A stretch of 36,322 bases of DNA, taken from positions 1 to 36,322 of IMG/VR virus record IMGVR_UViG_3300008120_000245; one strand, given 5' to 3'. The stretch is from a virus. Both the position numbers and the translations under genes were made by a program. Positions 32,271-36,322 of the stretch are shown piece after piece (positions within the stretch are counted from its first letter, which is position 1; every line of letters begins with the position of its first letter). Under the pieces are notes generated by a model, which searched no databases, had not been told where the DNA came from, and saw only the letters and a list, made by a program, of their open reading frames with translations.

Positions 32271-32300
32271 TTGATTTATTCTAGGTTATTCGTGTATAAT
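32271..32300 (+). promoter_or_regulatory. Early promoter, plus strand
   Basis: TTGATT (32271-32276), an 18-base spacer and TATAAT (32295-32300). The bases before the -10 box (GTG) are shared with the promoters at 33386 and 35317. Transcription would start near 32307, about 20 bases before the 47-residue gene. Confidence 0.7.
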
Positions 32301-32325
32301 AGAATACATGATGACAAGGAACACT

Positions 32326-32469
32326 ATGACTAACACACAAACTCTCGCCCTAGCATACGCTGAAAAATTGGTTGCTTACTACGAAACTAAAACTCGTGAA
32401 GCATATGCTGAAATGGTTAACGCACAAAATGCTTTGGCTTACTCTGCTGAATGTGAGGCTACAGAATGA
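32326..32469 (+). CDS. Small early protein (47 aa), unknown
   Basis: ATG 32326 follows AAGGA (32316-32320) at normal spacing and opens a 47-residue frame, MTNTQTLALAYAEKLVAYYE... ending ECEATE, probably one or two amphipathic helices rich in Ala/Tyr/Glu. Two in-frame ATGs upstream (32308, 32311) lie at the predicted transcription start and lack a ribosome binding site. It is the first gene after the early promoter and overlaps the next small ORF by ATGA. Small first-transcribed phage proteins often act on host enzymes, but no target is visible. Confidence 0.6.
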   Translation: MTNTQTLALAYAEKLVAYYETKTREAYAEMVNAQNALAYSAECEATE

Positions 32470-32558
32470 AATTCATAACAGAATTTTTACAAGCTAGCTT
32501 GTTTGTTGCAATAACCTTTTCACCATTGTGGATATGGCTTGCAATGATGAAACCCTGA
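32466..32558 (+). CDS. Single-span membrane miniprotein (30 aa)
   Basis: ATG 32466 overlaps the preceding stop as ATGA, suggesting coupled translation. The 30-residue product is MKFITEFLQASLFVAITFSP then LWIWLAMMKP: one hydrophobic helix with a charged start. The frame stops at TGA 32556-32558, just before the next promoter's -10 box. Real expression is plausible from the overlap, but the ORF is short. Confidence 0.45.
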   Translation: MKFITEFLQASLFVAITFSPLWIWLAMMKP

Positions 32559-32567
32559 TGCTATAAT
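32539..32567 (+). promoter_or_regulatory. Promoter for the first DNA-binding paralogue
   Basis: TTGCAA (32539-32544), a 17-base spacer ending TGC, and TATAAT (32562-32567) form an extended -10 promoter. The start would be near 32574, with AAGGAA before the gene. Confidence 0.7.
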
Positions 32568-32588
32568 ATATTTTTTAAGGAAATGAAA

Positions 32589-32906
32589 ATGAAAACAGTA
32601 AACTACACCCCAGAGCAAACTGCTCGCATGGTTGCCGACTATGAAGCTGGCATGACAGTTGACGCTATCGCTGAAGCATTAGGCAAAACTGTTCGTTCAG
32701 TTGTTGCGAAGCTATCACGTGAAAAGGTTTATGTTGCTAAGGCATACAAAACAAAATCAGGCGAGACACCTATTAAAAAAGATGTTCACGCTGATTTTAT
32801 CGGTGAGGCTTTGGGTTTAACTGAGGCTGATACAGAATCACTCACTAAGGCGAATAAAATTGCTTTGATGAAAATTGTTGACTTTATCAAGGCTGAAAAG
32901 ACCTGA
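32589..32906 (+). CDS. Small putative DNA-binding regulator, paralogue 1
   Basis: ATG 32589 is preferred over 32583 because it gives normal spacing to AAGGAA and matches the start of its paralogue at 35927. The 105-residue protein begins MKTVNYTPEQTARMVADYEAG, then MTVDAIAEALGKTVRSVVAKLSRE, a helix-turn-helix (~20-45) with a strongly basic recognition helix, as in small phage regulators and SANT/GcrA-like domains. The KSGETPIKKDVHADFIGEALGLTEADTESLTKANKIAL tail is also shared. No function is proven, but it is a good candidate to bind the repeated operators. An intrinsic terminator follows. Confidence 0.7.
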   Translation: MKTVNYTPEQTARMVADYEAGMTVDAIAEALGKTVRSVVAKLSREKVYVAKAYKTKSGETPIKKDVHADFIGEALGLTEADTESLTKANKIALMKIVDFIKAEKT

Positions 32907-32912
32907 CAACTA

Positions 32913-32932
32913 ATAGGGGCTTTTGCCCCTAT
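32913..32932 (+). terminator. Hairpin after DNA-binding paralogue 1
   Basis: ATAGGGGC (32913-32920) and GCCCCTAT (32925-32932) form a perfect 8-bp stem with a TTTT loop, directly after the stop codon. The following CTTAACTTT is only modestly T-rich. Confidence 0.7.
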
Positions 32933-32944
32933 CTTAACTTTCCC

Positions 32945-32953
32945 TGCTATAAT
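32945..32953 (+). promoter_or_regulatory. Extended -10 promoter (TGCTATAAT) upstream of the 53-aa gene
   Basis: TGCTATAAT is a perfect extended -10 element with no clear -35 box, because the terminator hairpin occupies that position. The predicted start, about seven bases after the -10, coincides with the ATG at 32960. Confidence 0.6.
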
Positions 32954-32959
32954 AGACCT

Positions 32960-33121
32960 ATGACAAAATTTGAAATTGCTGAAAAATATATGGCTAAACG
33001 CTATCCCTCTGTGCCTTATGCTATGCGTGAGGGTAATGGTTGCGTTTGGATATCGATGGGGATTGTTGAAATGTATTTGACAATTCGTAATGAAACTGTT
33101 GTAAATGTAGAAGTTGATTAA
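32960..33121 (+). CDS. Small protein (53 aa), likely leaderless mRNA
   Basis: The frame runs from ATG 32960 to TAA 33119-33121: MTKFEIAEKYMAKRYPSVPY..., GCVWISMGIVEMYLTIRNET, VVNVEVD. It looks like a compact alpha-beta fold: one helix and two or three strands. There is no ribosome binding site and the -10 box ends six bases before the ATG, so the mRNA would be leaderless. The next ORF begins at the base after its stop codon. Function unknown. Confidence 0.6.
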   Translation: MTKFEIAEKYMAKRYPSVPYAMREGNGCVWISMGIVEMYLTIRNETVVNVEVD

Positions 33122-33211
33122 ATGACTGATATAGAATTTTTTAATGTGTGTTTAGGGGTTATTGCATTTATATGCATTAAGGTTGCACTATTGCTTTGGT
33201 TTTCTAAATGA
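33122..33211 (+). CDS. Single-span membrane miniprotein (29 aa)
   Basis: It starts directly after the previous stop (TAAATG) and encodes MTDIEFFNVCLGVIAFICIK then VALLLWFSK, a single hydrophobic helix of about 20 residues with a short acidic start. Its TGA stop (33209-33211) is also the first base triplet of the intergenic linker repeat. Two miniproteins of this type occur within 700 bases. Confidence 0.45.
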   Translation: MTDIEFFNVCLGVIAFICIKVALLLWFSK

Positions 33212-33391
33212 ATACTTTTGTTTGCTAACAGATTTGAATACTCAGGTATTCAGGTCTGCGCCGCAGCGAAGTAAGCGCTAACTTCAGTTTGCGCCAAAAT
33301 TATACCATAATTTTGGAGGCGGTGTCAATAGGTGTAAACACCTATGTTGTATTTTCGCACACATGGTTTTTGGTCGGTTTTTTGTGTATAA
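33209..33391. repeat. Intergenic linker repeat, copy 1 (terminator-promoter-operator module)
   Basis: It starts on the TGA of the 29-aa gene (TGAATACTTTTGTTT). In order it carries a hairpin TTGAATAC/GTATTCA (33234-33252); a GC-rich imperfect palindrome GCGAAGT...ACTTC (33266-33285) absent from the other two linkers but repeated at the right edge of the window; a hairpin CCAAAATTAT/ATAATTTTGG (33294-33316); minus-strand TATAAT (33299-33304) and TTGACA (33323-33328) 18 bases apart; the best dyad operator, ATAGGTGTAAACACCTAT (33328-33345); and the plus-strand -10 box GTGTATAAT (33383-33391). The next gene begins at 33421. Confidence 0.8.
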
Positions 33392-33420
33392 TGGGGACAT
33401 TAACAGAAAAGGTTTACAGA

Positions 33421-33897
33421 ATGGCTAAAATTAAAAAGGTTTCAATTTATGACATGGATGGGACAATCGTTTGTTCTTTGCATAGATATCGCACTATTGT
33501 AGATGAAAATGGTGAGAGAATCGATTTAAATTATTGGAGAGAAAATCAAGATTTAGCCTTGAATGATTCTCTCTTACCATTAGCAGAACAATATAAAAAG
33601 GATTTAAAAGATGAATCGTGTTATGTCATTATTGCTACTGCCCGTGTTCTTAATACCCCTGATTATACATTTATTAATGAGATATTGGGTGAACCTGATT
33701 ATATTATTTCAAGACCTGAGAATTCTAATATCTCAGGTGCTACATTAAAAATTAATGGTTTAGCTAAATTCTTTAATTTGATTACATTTAAAGATGCTGA
33801 ATTTACATTTTATGAAGATAATGTAACATATTTAAAAGCGGTTTGTGATAGATTTAATATAAGGGGTGTATATGTACCAAGTAAACAAGGGCATTAA
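33421..33897 (+). CDS. HAD-superfamily phosphatase
   Basis: ATG 33421 lies after the promoter and an AAAGG site; the open frame upstream of it runs through promoter sequence and is not coding. The 158-residue protein has HAD motifs: I, YDMDGTIV (Asp11, Asp13); II, IIATARV (Thr73); and III/IV, FYEDNVTYL (Glu132, Asp133), with a small helical cap between. It resembles phage 5'-nucleotidase or polynucleotide phosphatase-type HADs. The cap is small, so a large substrate such as a nucleic acid end is possible. It overlaps the next gene by 26 bases. Confidence 0.75.
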   Translation: MAKIKKVSIYDMDGTIVCSLHRYRTIVDENGERIDLNYWRENQDLALNDSLLPLAEQYKKDLKDESCYVIIATARVLNTPDYTFINEILGEPDYIISRPENSNISGATLKINGLAKFFNLITFKDAEFTFYEDNVTYLKAVCDRFNIRGVYVPSKQGH

Positions 33898-34024
33898 TGT
33901 TGATTATGCCGAAACATTAATTAAAGATTTTTTAGCTGAAGGCTATAATCTTTATGATATATCGGAAATAATGCATTTACCAGTAAGACAGATTTTAGAT
34001 ATTTTGATTCGCAAAATAAATTGA
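33872..34024 (+). CDS. Small helix-turn-helix-like protein (50 aa)
   Basis: ATG 33872 follows AGGGG at a good distance and overlaps the end of the HAD gene in another frame. The product (MYQVNKGINVDYAETLIKDF, LAEGYNLYDISEIMHLPVRQ, ILDILIRKIN) looks like a compact three-helix DNA-binding unit: a helix, YDISEIMHLPVRQ as helix-turn-helix, then a basic helix. It may be a small regulator. Its TGA (34022-34024) starts the next linker repeat. Confidence 0.55.
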   Translation: MYQVNKGINVDYAETLIKDFLAEGYNLYDISEIMHLPVRQILDILIRKIN

Positions 34025-34180
34025 ATACTCAGGTTTGCAGAAAAAATTGAATACTCAGGTATTCAATTTTGCGCCAAAATTATATCATATAATTTTGCCC
34101 CGTGTCAAGTTTTTTCGTATAACTTATTTTTTGTGTGTGATTAAAATACCACACCTATTATTTAAAATTTATGGTAAGAT
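34022..34180. repeat. Intergenic linker repeat, copy 2 (operator missing)
   Basis: It begins at the TGA of the 50-aa gene (TGAATACTCAGG). The hairpin TTGAATACTCAGGTATTCAA (34047-34066), the second hairpin CAAAATTATA/TATAATTTTG (34075-34097) and minus-strand TATAAT (34079-34084) and TTGACA (34103-34108) 18 bases apart are all present. Positions 34047-34108 differ from 35174-35235 at only two of 62 bases. After TTGACA the sequence diverges and the dyad operator is absent. An extended -10 (TGG-TAAGAT, 34172-34180) precedes the exonuclease gene. Confidence 0.8.
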
Positions 34181-34205
34181 GCAGGTCTACTAACTGAAAG
34201 CACAC

Positions 34206-34901
34206 ATGGCAAAAAAGCAATACTTTTGTATTCTGGACACAGAAACTACTATGGGCGATACTGTGGCAGATTTTGCCATGATTATCTGTGATCGTGAAGG
34301 TAATATATATAATCAATGCGCTGTTTTAGTTAATGGGCATTATAATACTATGGAATTATTCCATGATAAAAAGGCTAATGATATTTGGGGTTATGAGGGA
34401 TTAATTAAACGCAAAATGGGTTATATTGCCATGTTAGATAATGGCATTAGAATGATTGCATCAGTTAATGCTATTAATAAATGGATTAATCAGGCAATCG
34501 GTAAATATAATCCTACATTAACCGCATATAATCTGCCTTTTGATATTAATAAATGCACTAATACTGGAATTGATTTATCAGGGTTTAATAATAAATTCTG
34601 CTTATGGCAAGCATCGGTAGGTAATATTTGCAAAACTAAAAAATATAAACAATTCTGTTTAGATAATCACGGTTTTAATAATGTTACTAAACATGGCAAT
34701 ATGACTTTCAAAACTAATGCGGAAATGGTTTGTGGTTATATCAATAATAATTTTATTATTGAGCCACATACTGCATTAGAAGATGCAAGGGATTTTGAAT
34801 TACCTATTCTCACGCACATAATCAAAAAACGTAATTGGCAAGATAATATTATTCCATATGATTGGAATAAGTTTCAAGTAAGAGATAATTTTAAGGCATA
34901 A
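34206..34901 (+). CDS. DEDDh 3'-5' exonuclease
   Basis: A 231-residue exonuclease with Exo I ILDTETT (Asp11, Glu13), Exo II AYNLPFDINK (Asp113) and Exo III EPHTALEDARD (His188, Asp193), the DEDDh set of RNase T, DnaQ and many phage exonucleases that trim DNA or RNA 3' ends with two metal ions. All catalytic residues are present. Codon use is markedly AT-ending after the first ~40 codons. GAAAG before ATG 34206 may be the ribosome binding site. Its control region lacks the dyad, so it may be regulated differently from its neighbours. The PQ-loop gene follows one base after the stop. Confidence 0.83.
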   Translation: MAKKQYFCILDTETTMGDTVADFAMIICDREGNIYNQCAVLVNGHYNTMELFHDKKANDIWGYEGLIKRKMGYIAMLDNGIRMIASVNAINKWINQAIGKYNPTLTAYNLPFDINKCTNTGIDLSGFNNKFCLWQASVGNICKTKKYKQFCLDNHGFNNVTKHGNMTFKTNAEMVCGYINNNFIIEPHTALEDARDFELPILTHIIKKRNWQDNIIPYDWNKFQVRDNFKA

Positions 34902-34902
34902 T

Positions 34903-35151
34903 ATGTTAGATAATATTGGTTGGATTGGTTCTATTCTTTTGGCATTTTGTGGATTACCACAGGCAATAGAATCATATAAAACAAAATCCTCTGAGGGATT
35001 AACTTGGGGGTTTATTTCAATGTGGTTTATTGGCGAGATATTCACAATAATATATGTATTCCCTAAAATGGATTTACCATTATTATTTAATTATTCTGCT
35101 AATGTATTATTTTTATCGGTTATTATTTATTATAAAATAAAAAGGAAATGA
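34903..35151 (+). CDS. PQ-loop (SemiSWEET-like) membrane protein
   Basis: An 82-residue protein with three transmembrane helices (~5-22, 33-53, 58-77) and the PQ-loop signature at the end of helix 1, FCGLPQAIESYKTKSSEGLTW (Pro19-Gln20, KSS then GLT). This is the size and pattern of bacterial SemiSWEET transporters, which dimerise to move sugars or related small molecules. It starts one base after the exonuclease stop and shares its promoter. Its stop (35149-35151) opens linker copy 3. Substrate unknown; a phage-encoded transporter of this family is uncommon. Confidence 0.75.
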   Translation: MLDNIGWIGSILLAFCGLPQAIESYKTKSSEGLTWGFISMWFIGEIFTIIYVFPKMDLPLLFNYSANVLFLSVIIYYKIKRK

Positions 35152-35322
35152 ATACTTTTGTTTCCCATAAAAATTGAATACTCAGGTATTCAATTTTGCG
35201 CCAAAATTATAGCATATAATTTTGACCCGTGTCAATAGGGGTAAACACCTATGTTGTATTTTTGCGAATGTGTACTTGTGTATTCAAAAATAGTTTGCAA
35301 AGGTTGGTGAACTGTGTATAAT
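35149..35322. repeat. Intergenic linker repeat, copy 3 (complete)
   Basis: It begins at the TGA of the PQ-loop gene (TGAATACTTTTGTTT). It carries the hairpin TTGAATACTCAGGTATTCAA (35174-35193, flanked by AAAA and TTTT, so terminator-like on both strands), the hairpin CAAAATTATA/TATAATTTTG (35202-35224), minus-strand TATAAT (35206-35211) and TTGACA (35230-35235), the dyad ATAGGGGTAAACACCTAT (35235-35252), and a plus-strand promoter (TTTGCA 35294-35299, 17 bases, TATAAT 35317-35322). Confidence 0.82.
35294..35322 (+). promoter_or_regulatory. Promoter for the SprT-like gene
   Basis: TTTGCA, a 17-base spacer and GTGTATAAT. The -10 ends six bases before ATG 35329, so transcription should begin at the A of the start codon and give a leaderless mRNA. 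Confidence 0.65.
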
Positions 35323-35328
35323 GTGGCT

Positions 35329-35706
35329 ATGGACAGAAAAAAGCTTTTAAATATATTAAATAATCAGACCCTGATTATTTGGGATAATCTGTGCGAGATT
35401 CATCCCCGATTATCTCGCTATAATCCACCGATTATAGAATTAAATGGCAGATTATGGCGTGTTGCTGGATTATGTCATCAAGAATCTAATATTGTCGAAT
35501 TAGGTTATAAATTCTTTGCATATTCTCCCGATTATGCAAATAATATGGCTAAGATTATATTACCTCATGAGATAATCCATCAAGCCGATTATAATCTATT
35601 TGGATTATCAGAAGCAAAATGTGGGCATGGTAATAATTGGAAAATGTTAATGCTACAATATGGATTATCTCCCGATATTCATCATTCAATGGAAATTACA
35701 CGATGA
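35329..35706 (+). CDS. SprT-like zinc metalloprotease
   Basis: ATG 35329 is chosen because the open frame before it overlaps the promoter -10 box. The 125-residue protein has the SprT/Wss1-like core: a helix with HEIIHQADYNLFG (HEIIH at 80-84, zinc ligands and catalytic Glu81) and a following GHGNNWKMLM with the third zinc His (His100). The family cuts DNA-bound or DNA-crosslinked proteins in cellular organisms; the phage role is unknown. The mRNA is probably leaderless. The coding sequence is exceptionally rich in GATTA/TAATC in all codon phases. It overlaps the next ORF as ATGA. Confidence 0.78.
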   Translation: MDRKKLLNILNNQTLIIWDNLCEIHPRLSRYNPPIIELNGRLWRVAGLCHQESNIVELGYKFFAYSPDYANNMAKIILPHEIIHQADYNLFGLSEAKCGHGNNWKMLMLQYGLSPDIHHSMEITR

Positions 35707-35915
35707 TTAATAAAATTTCTTGGGTTGGCACATTATCTAGCATTATCGGTGCATTTATTGTTGCCAGTCAGTTATTCTTTTTGGGATATTGTTTCTTTAT
35801 TATAGGTTCATTATCTTGGTTAATAGTTGGATATTATCGAAAAGATAAATCATTAATTACCCTTAATGGTACATTCTTTTTAGCTAATATTCTTGGTTTA
35901 TATAATTCATTTTGA
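35703..35915 (+). CDS. Small three-helix membrane protein (70 aa)
   Basis: ATG 35703 overlaps the SprT stop (ATGA), so it is probably translated by coupling. MINKISWVGTLSSIIGAFIV begins a hydrophobic helix (~5-22), then LFFLGYCFFIIGSLSWLIVG (~25-44), then a short basic loop YYRKDKS and a last helix (~50-68, ANILGLYNSF). Size and three-span topology resemble the PQ-loop protein 0.6 kb upstream, but no PQ motif is present. It may be a diverged relative or an unrelated small membrane protein. Confidence 0.65.
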   Translation: MINKISWVGTLSSIIGAFIVASQLFFLGYCFFIIGSLSWLIVGYYRKDKSLITLNGTFFLANILGLYNSF

Positions 35916-35926
35916 AAGGAAAATAA

Positions 35927-36247
35927 ATGAAAAGCATTAACTACACCCCTGAGCAAACTCAGAAAATGGTTTCCGATTATCAATCGGGATTATCAGTTGA
36001 GATTATCGCAGATAATCTCGGTAAAACTGTTCGTTCAGTTGTCGCTAAATTATCTCGTGAAAAGGTTTATATTGCAAAAGAATATAAATCTAAAACTGGA
36101 GAAACTCCAGTTAAAAAAGATGTTCACGCAGATGCTATTGGTGCGATTTTGCGATTACCTGAAAATGATATTGAATCATTAACTAAAGCAAATAAAAATG
36201 CTTTAAAAGTGATTTTCGAAGCATTGGCTAATTCAAAGCCTATATAA
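35927..36247 (+). CDS. Small putative DNA-binding regulator, paralogue 2
   Basis: A 106-residue protein with AAAGGAA before ATG 35927. It aligns end to end with the 32589-32906 product: NYTPEQT..MV.DY..G, then GKTVRSVVAKLSREKVY.AK, then K.GETP.KKDVHAD.IG, then SLTKANK.AL. About 60 of ~105 positions are identical. Differences cluster before and after the helix-turn-helix, while the putative recognition helix is unchanged, so both may bind the same site. At the DNA level this copy has shifted to AT-rich synonyms and contains four GATTATC/GATAATC sites, including a perfect inverted pair (35999-36019). A strong terminator follows. Confidence 0.72.
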   Translation: MKSINYTPEQTQKMVSDYQSGLSVEIIADNLGKTVRSVVAKLSREKVYIAKEYKSKTGETPVKKDVHADAIGAILRLPENDIESLTKANKNALKVIFEALANSKPI

Positions 36248-36262
36248 TCAGATAATGATTAT

Positions 36263-36289
36263 AAGCCGATTATTTATAATCGGCTTTTT
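36263..36289 (+). terminator. Intrinsic terminator after paralogue 2
   Basis: AAGCCGATTA (36263-36272) and TAATCGGCTT (36277-36286) form a perfect 10-bp stem with a 4-base loop, followed by a T run (36285-36289). It ends the SprT operon. Confidence 0.88.
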
Positions 36290-36300
36290 ATTATCTCAAA

Positions 36301-36322
36301 GCGAAGTAAGCACTCACTTCGC
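36301..36322. repeat. Hairpin repeat at the right edge, shared with linker 1
   Basis: GCGAAGT and ACTTCGC form a 7-bp stem. The sequence matches the imperfect palindrome at 33266-33285 (GCGAAGTAAGC...ACTTC). It probably opens a further intergenic linker that the window cuts off. Confidence 0.6.

Larger units (their letters stand above)
32078..32325. promoter_or_regulatory. Divergent control region between late and early genes
   Basis: This 248-base stretch has no gene. It holds the ~130-base terS leader, a locally GC-rich patch at 32170-32230 (GGGAGGG, CCCGCGG, CCGCCCCCG) that contrasts with the AT-rich surroundings, the minus-strand late promoter (32206-32236), the dyad operator (32236-32253) and the plus-strand early promoter (32271-32300). 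A cos or pac site is commonly found next to terS, and the GC-rich patch is a candidate, but nothing here proves it. Confidence 0.7.

Noticed and set aside
33289-33420. Upstream extension of the HAD ORF
   Set aside because: It translates the hairpin, operator and promoter of the linker; HAD homology begins just after ATG 33421.
34800-35045. Minus-strand 81-codon ORF across the exonuclease and PQ-loop genes
   Set aside because: It is antisense to two genes with clear motifs, and AT-rich codons leave the frame open by chance.
33209-35322. tRNA genes within the hairpin-rich linkers
   Set aside because: No cloverleaf, T-loop sequence (GTTCGAATC-like) or acceptor pairing was found; the hairpins are simple stems.

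Overview
The window is a large part of a tailed double-stranded DNA phage or prophage with a siphovirus (lambda/HK97-like) virion. The evidence is a small and large terminase, HK97-type portal, prohead protease and capsid, a lambda G/GT-type tail chaperone frameshift, a 1542-residue tape measure protein, a tail-tip hub, and a run of fibre proteins. The DNA is AT-rich. Promoters match the bacterial sigma70 consensus and several genes act on Gram-negative surface chemistry (LpxH-like phosphoesterase, glycosyltransferase), so a Gram-negative, probably environmental, host is likely. The host cannot be named from this sequence. No lysis, integrase or DNA polymerase gene is seen, so the genome continues beyond the window.

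Layout, read along the minus strand from about 32.1 kb to 1: small terminase (31604-32077); a four-gene metabolic/surface cassette (LpxH-like phosphoesterase, GT2 glycosyltransferase, an unrecognised protein, class II aldolase; 28950-31604); large terminase; HNH endonuclease; portal; a single-ORF prohead protease-scaffold-major capsid fusion (24007-25956) with a likely internal start; head-tail connector, neck and tail-terminator genes; major tail protein; tail chaperone with a GGGAAAC slippery site; tape measure; two minor tail proteins; a 1199-residue NlpC/P60-beta-grasp-hub fusion; a tail-tip protein split by a frameshift (8554-10178); a 1128-residue Calx-beta/glycine-rich adhesin; and several fibre genes ending in a collagen-like fibre that runs off the left edge. 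Genes are packed tightly, with ATGA and TAATG overlaps. Consensus promoters inside this late block lie just upstream of the HNH gene, the tape measure and the 3979-4329 gene. Intrinsic terminators follow the capsid, major tail, chaperone and 4544-4837 genes.

On the plus strand from 32.3 kb to the right edge is an early or accessory region of small genes: two copies of a small putative DNA-binding protein, several 29-70 residue proteins (some membrane-spanning), a HAD-like phosphatase, a DEDDh exonuclease, a PQ-loop (SemiSWEET-like) membrane protein and a SprT-like metalloprotease. They are separated by a repeated linker that starts at the stop codon of the gene before it. The linker carries a symmetric hairpin, a second AT-rich hairpin holding a consensus minus-strand promoter, usually an 18-bp dyad (ATAGG-N8-CCTAT), and then the plus-strand promoter of the next gene. 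The same dyad sits between the divergent late (terS) and early promoters at 32.2 kb, which suggests one regulator controls both. The linkers, the duplicated putative DNA-binding gene and a local excess of GATTATC/GATAATC at 35.3-36.3 kb are the least conventional parts of the window.
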